From CAMAUF01 sp046152925 (lineage in GTDB: Bacteria; Chloroflexota; Dehalococcoidia; Tepidiformales; Tepidiformaceae), in contig JBJXFX010000124.1 of the NCBI GenBank assembly GCA_046152925.1, positions 1 through 13,032 of the forward strand: a stretch of DNA of 13,032 nucleotides, read 5' to 3'. The notes below the pieces were generated by a model. It was not told the DNA's origin and ran no database searches. It saw only the letters and a program-made list of their open reading frames with translations. The translations under genes were made by a program, and so were the position numbers. Within the stretch, counting starts at the first letter, position 1, and every line of letters begins with the position of its first letter. Below, piece by piece: positions 1 to 8,561 of this stretch.

Positions 1-82
1 TCCCGAACACGGAAGTGAAACGCTTCAGCGCTCACGATACTACCGGGGCAACCCAGTGGGAAAATAGGCCGCTGCCGGTACC
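1..82 (+). rRNA. rrf: 5S ribosomal RNA, 3' part (5' end outside window)
   Basis: The first 82 bases align by eye with the 3' two-thirds of bacterial 5S rRNA. The conserved blocks CCGAAC, GAAGTGAAACGC and AGCGC occur in order, followed by the GGGG...CCCA helix, the A-rich loop with TAGG and the closing CTGCCGGTACC. By length this corresponds to E. coli 5S from about nucleotide 40 to the end, so roughly 40 bases of the 5' side lie upstream of the window. The exact 3' end is uncertain by a few bases because the 5' strand that pairs with it is not visible. The orientation implies that 16S and 23S genes lie to the left on the same strand. A factor-independent terminator follows at once, as expected at the end of an rRNA operon. 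Confidence 0.95.
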
Positions 83-120
83 CAAGAAAAGCCGCGGAAG
101 TGTCCGCGGCGTTCTTGTTT
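83..120 (+). terminator. Intrinsic terminator of the rRNA operon
   Basis: A perfect 8-bp GC-rich stem, GCCGCGGA (91-98) with TCCGCGGC (103-110), closes an AGTG loop. The stem extends outward through a small internal loop (A89 A90 against G111): CAAGAA (83-88) pairs with TTCTTG (112-117). A short T-rich tail follows. It begins directly at the 5S 3' end, which fits transcription ending there. Confidence 0.88.
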
Positions 121-180
121 CTGGGCCATTGCGAGAAATCTGACCCGTCTGTTTTTTGCTTCCTTACAAGGATCGGCGGC

Positions 181-189
181 TGGTACACT
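181..189 (+). promoter_or_regulatory. Candidate extended -10 promoter for rpsA-clpC
   Basis: TGG followed by TACACT (184-189) matches the extended -10 pattern TGn plus a hexamer agreeing with TATAAT at four of six positions. No good -35 box sits at standard spacing: TTCCTT (160-165) is 18 bases upstream but poor, and TTGCTT (156-161) is 22 bases away. Extended -10 promoters often tolerate this. Transcription would start near 196, giving a leader of about 60 bases before the rpsA start. The site lies downstream of the 5S terminator, where a new promoter is needed. Confidence 0.45.
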
Positions 190-245
190 GGGTTCCACCC
201 ATTCAATCGTGGCCCACCTTGCCCTCTGAGGTGCGAGCCCCAACC

Positions 246-249
246 GGAG
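246..249 (+). promoter_or_regulatory. Shine-Dalgarno that supports the TTG start of rpsA
   Basis: GGAG lies seven bases before the TTG at 257, an ideal distance. It is the main reason for taking TTG as the start rather than the in-frame ATG at 305. That ATG also has a weaker GAGG (296-299) five bases upstream. Confidence 0.6.
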
Positions 250-256
250 CCATCCT

Positions 257-1666
257 TTGTCAACCGAAACCGCCCAGCCCACCCAGACCCTGGCCGAGGC
301 CGACATGGCCGAAATGGACATGGGGGCGCTGCTCGACCTGGAAGCCGCCCAGCCGGGACACCTCCGCCGCGGAGAAATCGTCGAAGGGATGGTCATGGGC
401 GCTTCGCCTGACGGGCTGATCGTCGACGTCGGCACGAAGACGGAAGCGGTCATCCCGAACAACGAAATGCTCTCGCTGGGCGTCGAGGGCGCTGCACGCC
501 TGAAGACCGGCGACACCGTGAAGGTCATGGTGCTCCAGCCATCGAGTGCGGAGGGCCATGCGATCGTGTCGCTGGACCGTGCGCGCGGCGAGGAGGGCTG
601 GGACCTGCTCCAAGAGCGGTTCGAGGCGAACGCCGTGTTCGATGCGCAAGTGACCGGCCACAACCGTGGCGGCATCCTCGTGAACGTCGAGGGCGTGAAC
701 GCCTTCGTCCCACTTTCGCAAGTCGATAGCGTCCGCCGGGACGACCCGGACGCCGCGACGGCGCTGGCGAGCCTGGTGGGCAAGGCCGTGAAGCTCAAGG
801 TGATTGAGCTCAACCGGAAGCGAAACCGCGTCATCCTTTCCGAACGGGCGGCCATGGCCGAACACCGCAAGGAGCAGAAGGACAAGGTCCTTGACGACCT
901 CCAAGAGGGCGAAATCAAGATCGGCCGAGTCTCGTCGATCACCGACTTCGGCGTGTTCGTGGATCTCGGCGGCGCCGACGGCTTGGCACACATGACCGAG
1001 CTCACTTGGGAGCGCGGCAAGAAGGCGAAGGACCTGTTTAACGTCGGGGACGAAGTCCAGGCGTACATCCTCAAGATCGACCGGGACACGAAGAAGATCT
1101 CGCTGTCGCTCAAGCGGGCTCAGCCGGAGAAGTGGGACAGTTCGGTCAACCGCTTCGTGATCGGGCAGATCTTGATCGGCCGGGTGACGAAGCTGATGCA
1201 GTTCGGCGCCTTTGTGCGGCTGGATGGGCCGGTCGAAGGGCTCATCCACATCTCCGAGCTTTCGAGCCGCCGCATCCAACACCCGAAGGACGTGGTGAAG
1301 GAGGGCGATGTCGTGCCGGTGAAGCTGGTGCGGATCGAAAAGGACCGGCATCGGCTGGGCTTGAGCCTGCGCCAAGCGCGCAGCGATTCCGAAGCCATGG
1401 GCTTCGCCTTCGACGCGAACGGCCAAGTGATCGACTACCCCGACGACGTGCGTGAGCAGTTCGGCCTTCCGGCGCGCGAGGGCAACCGCCCTGCGCCGCG
1501 GCCAGCACCCCGCACGGCCGCCGAGGCGATCGAACAAGCGGTCGCGCGCGACCCCGAGCCGGTTTCGGCTGTCGCCCACGCGTTTGCCAAGGCGTTTGCG
1601 GACGCCGAAGCGAACAACATGTTCGCACCCGCGGCAGAGGGCGACGGGGAACCGTCATCCTCCTGA
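257..1666 (+). CDS. rpsA: 30S ribosomal protein S1 (four S1 domains)
   Basis: 469 residues. Four tandem S1 RNA-binding OB-fold domains are visible at about residues 38-108, 126-198, 218-287 and 303-374. Domains 3 and 4 are the most canonical, with the ITDFGVFVDL and LMQFGAFVRL cores and GLAHMTEL and GLIHISEL motifs. Domains 1 and 2 are more diverged, as in the ribosome-binding end of S1. The tail (375-469) is rich in Ala, Pro, Arg and acidic residues and looks disordered. S1 binds single-stranded mRNA on the small subunit. E. coli S1 has six domains; four-domain forms of this length are usual in Actinobacteria and Chloroflexi (family knowledge). The start is taken as TTG with GGAG seven bases upstream; ATG at 305, giving a protein 16 residues shorter, is the alternative. 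A possible 5' leader hairpin is noted at 211-239. clpC follows after 34 bases without a terminator. The family is certain; whether this copy is the ribosomal S1 rather than a paralogue is very likely but not proven. Confidence 0.93.
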   Translation: MSTETAQPTQTLAEADMAEMDMGALLDLEAAQPGHLRRGEIVEGMVMGASPDGLIVDVGTKTEAVIPNNEMLSLGVEGAARLKTGDTVKVMVLQPSSAEGHAIVSLDRARGEEGWDLLQERFEANAVFDAQVTGHNRGGILVNVEGVNAFVPLSQVDSVRRDDPDAATALASLVGKAVKLKVIELNRKRNRVILSERAAMAEHRKEQKDKVLDDLQEGEIKIGRVSSITDFGVFVDLGGADGLAHMTELTWERGKKAKDLFNVGDEVQAYILKIDRDTKKISLSLKRAQPEKWDSSVNRFVIGQILIGRVTKLMQFGAFVRLDGPVEGLIHISELSSRRIQHPKDVVKEGDVVPVKLVRIEKDRHRLGLSLRQARSDSEAMGFAFDANGQVIDYPDDVREQFGLPAREGNRPAPRPAPRTAAEAIEQAVARDPEPVSAVAHAFAKAFADAEANNMFAPAAEGDGEPSSS

Positions 1667-1700
1667 CCTCGCGCCCATTCGGTCCCAGGGGGTTGCTCAA

Positions 1701-4190
<2,490 letters not shown>

Positions 4191-4212
4191 CCGAGTTCGG
4201 ATCGATACGACA

Positions 4213-4251
4213 CAGAAAGAACGGAGGCAGAGATGCCTCCGTTCTTTGCTG
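4213..4251 (+). terminator. Intrinsic terminator after clpC
   Basis: AAAGAACGGAGGCA (4216-4229) pairs perfectly over 14 bp with TGCCTCCGTTCTTT (4234-4247) around a GAGA tetraloop of the stable GNRA class. CAG (4213-4215) and CTG (4249-4251) add three more pairs across a bulged G4248. The U-rich end of the transcript is paired inside the stem with an A-rich 5' arm, the same design as the 5S terminator. It lies 22 bases after the clpC stop. By symmetry it could also work on the opposite strand. Confidence 0.9.
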
Positions 4252-4431
4252 TTGGCGCCCGGTGAGGTTGCGTGAACGGTCGTTTCGCAACCGAAGCAAC
4301 CGTCGGCTCAATGGTGGAGCGGTCCTCGTCTCGAAGCAGCTGCGTGCGGGTGGGCCGTGACGCTGACGCCATCGCGCGCCGCCGCCGGAACGCGGGTGAT
4401 TCAAGGCACCATAATCAACGCCGCCCAGTGC

Positions 4432-4460
4432 TTGACAGGGGCGCGCGAGGATACCAATCT
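4432..4460 (+). promoter_or_regulatory. Candidate distal promoter P1 of rpoBC
   Basis: A perfect -35 box TTGACA (4432-4437) is followed after 17 bases by CAATCT (4455-4460), which keeps only the key A2 and T6 of the -10 consensus. Transcription would start near 4467 and give a leader of about 210 bases. ATAATCAA (4411-4418) about 15 bases upstream of the -35 could serve as a weak UP-like element. The perfect -35 is the attraction and the poor -10 the weakness. Confidence 0.42.
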
Positions 4461-4514
4461 GTTCGCGTTGGCCTCATATCTGTGGCCGAAGTGCCCGTGA
4501 GGGGCGTGTATCAG

Positions 4515-4542
4515 AAGCTGCGAGAAGTTGCCTCGCAGGCTT
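4515..4542 (+). other. Possible RNA hairpin between P1 and P2
   Basis: CTGCGAG (4518-4524) pairs perfectly with CTCGCAG (4532-4538) around the loop AAGTTGC. AAG (4515-4517) and CTT (4540-4542) add three pairs across a bulged G4539, giving 10 bp in all. No T-run follows, so it is not a classical terminator. It would be present only in transcripts from P1. A processing site or leader structure is possible; no known RNA family is recognised. Confidence 0.4.
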
Positions 4543-4551
4543 GCGTGTAGC

Positions 4552-4581
4552 TTGACCCCATGGCCCGCGGCGCGGTATGCT
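4552..4581 (+). promoter_or_regulatory. Candidate proximal promoter P2 of rpoBC
   Basis: TTGACC (4552-4557, five of six consensus bases) is separated by 18 bases from TATGCT (4576-4581, four of six, with the key T1, A2 and T6). This is the best sigma-70 type promoter in the region and lies close to rpoB. Transcription would start near G4588, leaving a 5' leader of about 92 bases. Confidence 0.6.
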
Positions 4582-4595
4582 GGCTGCGGCTTTCC

Positions 4596-4664
4596 ATGCC
4601 CATCTCCCGAATGAACCATCAATCGGCCTTCGTTGTATTGCGTCAGTCGCATACCCAGTCCTGA
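4596..4664 (+). other. Possible 22-codon upstream ORF in the rpoB leader
   Basis: An ATG at 4596 opens 22 codons (a second in-frame ATG at 4611 would give 17) and closes at TGA 4662-4664. The last base of that stop is the first base of the rpoB Shine-Dalgarno AAGGAG (4664-4669). The peptide starts MPISRMNHQS and ends RQSHTQS, with no recognisable domain. Neither ATG has a Shine-Dalgarno. With transcription starting near 4588 the first ATG would have only about eight bases before it, so translation would have to be nearly leaderless. A short ORF of this size arises easily by chance; the support is its placement. Confidence 0.22.
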
Positions 4665-4679
4665 AGGAGTTGCCACAGG

Positions 4680-7600
4680 ATGACCAGCACTACGCGTGAC
4701 GTGGTGCGGGCGGGTGCTTTCGCCCCGCTTGCTGTTGAAACCTACGGTCACATCGCCAACGTCCTCGATGTCCCGAACCTGATTAAGGTCCAGGTCGACA
4801 GCTTCCAATGGTTTACGCGGCACCCGTCCCCGCGCGACTCGGAGGATACCAAGCCCGGTCTGCGCGAGCTCTTCGACGAAATCTCGCCGATCCAAGACTT
4901 CACTGGCTCGAAGATGGACCTCATCTTCGGCGACTACGAGTTCCGCGACCCGAAGCACTCGCAGGCGGAATGCCGCGAGCGTGACATGACGTACGCCGCA
5001 CCGCTGTTCGTCGATGTCGAGCTGCGGATCAAGGAGTCTGGCGAGATTAAAGAGCAACGGCTCTTCTTCGGCGACTTCCCAATCATGACGGACAAGGGCA
5101 CGTTCATCATCAACGGCGCTGAGCGCGTGGTAGTGAGCCAGCTCGTGCGGTCGCCGGGCGTGTACTACACGATCGAGACGGACCCGGCGAGCGGCCGGCG
5201 CCTCTGCTTTGCCAAGCTGATCCCGAACCGCGGCGCCTGGCTGGAGTTCGAGACCTCGAACCGCCATGTGGTCTCGGTGAAAGTCGACCGCAAGCGGAAG
5301 ATCCCGGTGTCGACGCTCGTCCGGGCGATCGACGTGCCAGGGCTCCTGCCTGGCGACGCCGACAACCCGCGCTACGCGAAGTATTTCGCCGCCCAGGCCC
5401 GGCTCGAGGGTTCGAGGGCGCCTGAGGACGAGAAGGCGCGCGACGCTGCGCTGCGTGACCTTGAGGACGAGATCGGCACGGACGAGCGTGTGATCGCGAT
5501 GTTCGCGCACGTCGACAACTCGGACACCGAGTACATGAAGACGACCGTGTCGAAGGAGCCGAGCAAGAACAAGCGCGAGGCGCTGCTGGACTTCTACCGG
5601 CGCATCCGGCCGGGGGACCCGCCAACGCTGGAGAACGCGCGCAACCTGATCAACACGCTGTTCTTCAACCCGCGCCGCTACGACCTGGGCCGGGTTGGCC
5701 GCCACAAGCTGAACAAGCGACTGGAGTTGGCGAAGCCGACGACGCAGCGCTGGCTGCGGCCGTACGACCTCGTGTCGATCATCGCGGAGCAGGTGAGCAT
5801 CAATAATGGCCGCGGCCATAAGGACGACATCGACCACCTGGGCAACCGCCGGGTGCGCGCAGTGGGCGAGTTGATCCAGCAGCAGTTCCGCGTGGGCTTG
5901 CTTCGCATGGAGCGCGTCGTCCGCGAGCGGATGACGATCACGGACCCGGCGGAAGCGACTCCGAGCGCGCTGATCAACATCCGGCCGGTTGTGGCCGCGA
6001 TGAAGGAGTTCTTCGGGGGCAGCCAACTTTCGCAGTTCATGGACCAGACGAACCCGTTGGCGGAAATCACGCACAAGCGGCGCTTGAGCGCGCTCGGCCC
6101 TGGCGGCCTTTCGCGCGACCGCGCCGGCTTCGACGTGCGTGACGTGCACCATAGCCATTACGGCCGGATTTGCCCGATCGAGACGCCGGAAGGCCCGAAC
6201 ATCGGCCTTATCGGCTCGCTGGCGACCTATGGGCGGCTGAACGACTTCGGGTTCATCGAGACGCCCTACCGTGTGGTGACCTCGGAGCTTTCGCCGGAGG
6301 ACCCAGATGTTGTGGGCCGCGAGGTCCGCTTCGACGTGGTGGATTCGACCGGGACGGCGATCGCCAAGGGCGGAGACACGGTGGACGGCGACGTGCTCGC
6401 GCGGCTGAAGCGCTGGGGCGGCCGCGTGCCGGTTCGCCCGTTCGTTTCGAACGAGATCCGCTACCTCACGGCCGACGAAGAGGACAAATACACGGTCGGC
6501 CAGGCGATTGCAGCGCTGGACGCCCAGGGCCACTTCCTGGATGAACGCGTCGAGACGCGCGTCCAAGACGGCTTCCGGATGGTGACGCCGGAGCAGGTGG
6601 ACTTCCTGGACGTTTCGCCGAAGCAAATGGTGTCGGTCGCTACGGCGCTGATCCCGTTCCTGGAGCACGACGACGCAAACCGCGCGCTGATGGGCTCGAA
6701 CATGCAACGCCAGGCCGTGCCGCTGGTGCGCCCGGAAGTCCCCTTGGTGGGCACGGGTGTTGAGCGGCGGGCCGCGGTCGATAGCGGCCACGTCGTCACG
6801 GCGGACGCTCCTGGCGAAGTCATCGAGGCGAGCGGCAACCGGATCGTCGTGAAGTACGACGACCCGGACCTGGGCACGAAGACCTACCCGCTAGTGAAGT
6901 TCACGCGCTCGAACCAAGGCACCTGCCTGAATCAGCGGACGCTGGTCTTCCGGGGCGAACGCGTCTCGGCGGGCCAGCCGTTGCTCGACAGTTCGAGTAC
7001 GCAGGGCGGCGACCTGGCGCTGGGCCAGAACGTGCTCGTGGCCTTCATGAGCTGGGAGGGCTACAACTTCGAAGATGCGATCATCATCTCGCAGAACTTG
7101 ATCCGCGAGGACAAGTTCACCTCGATCCACATCGAGAAGCACGAGGTTGAGGCGCGCGACACGAAGCTGGGGCCCGAGGAGATCACGCGGGACATCCCGA
7201 ACGTCGGCGAGGAGAGCCTGGCCGACCTCGACGAGGACGGGATCATCCGGATCGGCGCGGAGGTGCGCGAGGGCGACATCCTCGTCGGCAAGATCACGCC
7301 GAAGGGCGAAACGGAGCTGACGGCGGAGGAGAAGCTGCTCCGCGCCATCTTCGGTGAGAAGGCGCGCGAGGTGAAGGACACGAGCCTTCGCGTCCCGCAC
7401 GGCGAACGCGGCAAAGTGATCGACGTCAGGGTCTTTAGCCGCGATGACCACGAAGGGCTGCCGGCGGGCGTGAACAAGCTCGTCCGCGTGGGTATTGCCC
7501 AGCGCCGGAAGATTTCGGAAGGCGACAAGATGGCGGGCCGCCACGGGAACAAGGGCGTGATCAGCCGGATCCTGCCCCGCGAAGACATGCCGTACCTGGC

Positions 7601-8561
7601 TGATGGCACTCCGGTGGACATCATCCTCAACCCGATCGGCGTCCCAAGCCGCATGAACATTGGCCAAGTGCTGGAGACGCACCTCGGCTGGGCGGCGAAC
7701 ACGCTCGGCTTCCGGGCTGTGACACCCGTGTTCGACGGGGCGAACGACACGGACATCGAAGACGCCATCGCTCGCGCCTGGATGGCGATGGAGTCGGGCG
7801 CGGTGTTCTACATCGACCCGCGCGACCGGGGCTTCGAGCTCCAGCGGGCGGTGACCTGGACGGAGGAGCACGGCTACACGGCCGCGCCGATCTGGACTGC
7901 GCCGGAACCCGGCGCCGCGAAGCGGGCCTGTCTGGAGATTTGGCTCGGAGAATCGGGACATCCCGACGCGACGGGCTTGTCGATGGAGGAGCTGGAGGAA
8001 CTGGCGAACCGCGTCTACAAGGAGACGAACGTCCCGCCGCCGCTCTTTGGCAAGATGGTGCTCCGCGATGGCCGGTCGGGCGACATGTTCGACCAGCCGA
8101 TCACGGTGGGCTACATCTACATGCTTAAGCTCATCCACCTTGTAGAGGACAAGATCCACGCCCGAAGCACGGGGCCGTACTCGCTGATCACGCAGCAGCC
8201 GTTGGGTGGGAAGGCGCAGTTCGGCGGCCAGCGTTTCGGGGAAATGGAGGTGTGGGCGCTCGAAGCGTATGGCGCCGCGCACATCCTCCAGGAACTGCTC
8301 ACGGTGAAGTCTGACGACGTCGTCGGACGCGTGAAGACCTACGAAGCGATCGTGAAGGGCGAGGATGTGCTCGAGCCGGGCGTGCCCGAATCGTTCAAGG
8401 TCCTCGTGAAGGAGCTCCAAAGCCTTGGCCTTTCGGTCGAGGTTTCGAACGATGAAACCGGGGCGATGTCGCTGATCGACGAAGGCGCCGATGTCCCGCA
8501 CTTGAACATCAACCTCTCGGGATTCGAAGCGGAGGACATTTTCAGCGATGCTCGAAGTTAA
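4680..8561 (+). CDS. rpoB: DNA-directed RNA polymerase subunit beta
   Basis: 1293 residues, full length. Beta forms half of the RNA polymerase active-site cleft. Visible in order: the N-terminal protrusion with NGAERVVVSQL (145-155); a short lobe region (about 190-380) without the large insert seen there in Proteobacteria; the rifampicin region (446-477); the HYGRICPIETPEGPNIGLIGSL block (493-514); the flap (about 860-925); the catalytic stretch GDKMAGRHGNKG (948-959), whose K950 and K958 match E. coli K1065 and K1073; and the C-terminal RSTGPYSLITQQPLGGKAQFGGQRFGEMEVWALEAYGA clamp-anchor block starting at 1162. An insert of roughly 85-95 residues follows VTPVFDGA (about 1022-1117). The start is ATG with AAGGAG ten bases upstream, which fits the family N-terminus. 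The stop overlaps the rpoC start by 14 bases, so the two are one operon and probably translationally coupled. Regulation: two candidate promoters and a leader upstream; no rplJL neighbour. Confidence 0.98.
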   Translation: MTSTTRDVVRAGAFAPLAVETYGHIANVLDVPNLIKVQVDSFQWFTRHPSPRDSEDTKPGLRELFDEISPIQDFTGSKMDLIFGDYEFRDPKHSQAECRERDMTYAAPLFVDVELRIKESGEIKEQRLFFGDFPIMTDKGTFIINGAERVVVSQLVRSPGVYYTIETDPASGRRLCFAKLIPNRGAWLEFETSNRHVVSVKVDRKRKIPVSTLVRAIDVPGLLPGDADNPRYAKYFAAQARLEGSRAPEDEKARDAALRDLEDEIGTDERVIAMFAHVDNSDTEYMKTTVSKEPSKNKREALLDFYRRIRPGDPPTLENARNLINTLFFNPRRYDLGRVGRHKLNKRLELAKPTTQRWLRPYDLVSIIAEQVSINNGRGHKDDIDHLGNRRVRAVGELIQQQFRVGLLRMERVVRERMTITDPAEATPSALINIRPVVAAMKEFFGGSQLSQFMDQTNPLAEITHKRRLSALGPGGLSRDRAGFDVRDVHHSHYGRICPIETPEGPNIGLIGSLATYGRLNDFGFIETPYRVVTSELSPEDPDVVGREVRFDVVDSTGTAIAKGGDTVDGDVLARLKRWGGRVPVRPFVSNEIRYLTADEEDKYTVGQAIAALDAQGHFLDERVETRVQDGFRMVTPEQVDFLDVSPKQMVSVATALIPFLEHDDANRALMGSNMQRQAVPLVRPEVPLVGTGVERRAAVDSGHVVTADAPGEVIEASGNRIVVKYDDPDLGTKTYPLVKFTRSNQGTCLNQRTLVFRGERVSAGQPLLDSSSTQGGDLALGQNVLVAFMSWEGYNFEDAIIISQNLIREDKFTSIHIEKHEVEARDTKLGPEEITRDIPNVGEESLADLDEDGIIRIGAEVREGDILVGKITPKGETELTAEEKLLRAIFGEKAREVKDTSLRVPHGERGKVIDVRVFSRDDHEGLPAGVNKLVRVGIAQRRKISEGDKMAGRHGNKGVISRILPREDMPYLADGTPVDIILNPIGVPSRMNIGQVLETHLGWAANTLGFRAVTPVFDGANDTDIEDAIARAWMAMESGAVFYIDPRDRGFELQRAVTWTEEHGYTAAPIWTAPEPGAAKRACLEIWLGESGHPDATGLSMEELEELANRVYKETNVPPPLFGKMVLRDGRSGDMFDQPITVGYIYMLKLIHLVEDKIHARSTGPYSLITQQPLGGKAQFGGQRFGEMEVWALEAYGAAHILQELLTVKSDDVVGRVKTYEAIVKGEDVLEPGVPESFKVLVKELQSLGLSVEVSNDETGAMSLIDEGADVPHLNINLSGFEAEDIFSDARS
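8531..8535 (+). promoter_or_regulatory. Shine-Dalgarno of rpoC inside the end of rpoB
   Basis: GGAGG lies inside the rpoB coding sequence, 12 bases before the rpoC ATG at 8548. The spacing is longer than ideal. Initiation is therefore likely to be helped by ribosomes ending rpoB translation 14 bases into rpoC. Confidence 0.55.

Larger units (their letters stand above)
4252..4679 (+). other. 428-bp intergenic and leader region before rpoB, no convincing gene
   Basis: No credible protein gene of normal length is present on either strand. From left to right it holds a hairpin with a tandem GCAACCG repeat (4266-4302), an AT-richer patch (4397-4418), candidate promoter P1 (4432-4460), three possible hairpins (4468-4489, 4491-4507 and 4515-4542), candidate promoter P2 (4552-4581), a 22-codon upstream ORF (4596-4664) and the rpoB Shine-Dalgarno AAGGAG (4664-4669). 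The open frame 4272-4550 has a Ser/Arg-rich, family-less translation, overlaps P1 and is not called. I see no tRNA, rRNA or recognised riboswitch here. Confidence 0.7.

Noticed and set aside
123..157. A second terminator: GGGCCA with TGACCC and a run of six T
   Set aside because: The stem has a C-A mismatch and a 12-base loop, and five bases separate it from the T-run. A backup role is possible but not supported enough to call.
100..419. Short + strand frames overlapping the rpsA leader and start, and the long minus-strand frame 40-1113
   Set aside because: They cover the 5S end, the terminator or the well-supported rpsA frame, and their Pro/Arg/Ser-rich translations look like out-of-frame reading.
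4397..4417. Inverted repeat TGATT...AATCA as a regulator operator
   Set aside because: Arms of five bases with a wide spacer are expected by chance, and it matches no operator I know. CIRCE and CtsR sites were looked for near clpC and rpoB and not seen.
4272..4550. A 92-codon GTG frame on the + strand between clpC and rpoB
   Set aside because: Its GAGG is only four bases from the start, its product is Ser/Arg-rich without a known family, and it runs across the hairpins and the -35 and -10 boxes of P1.
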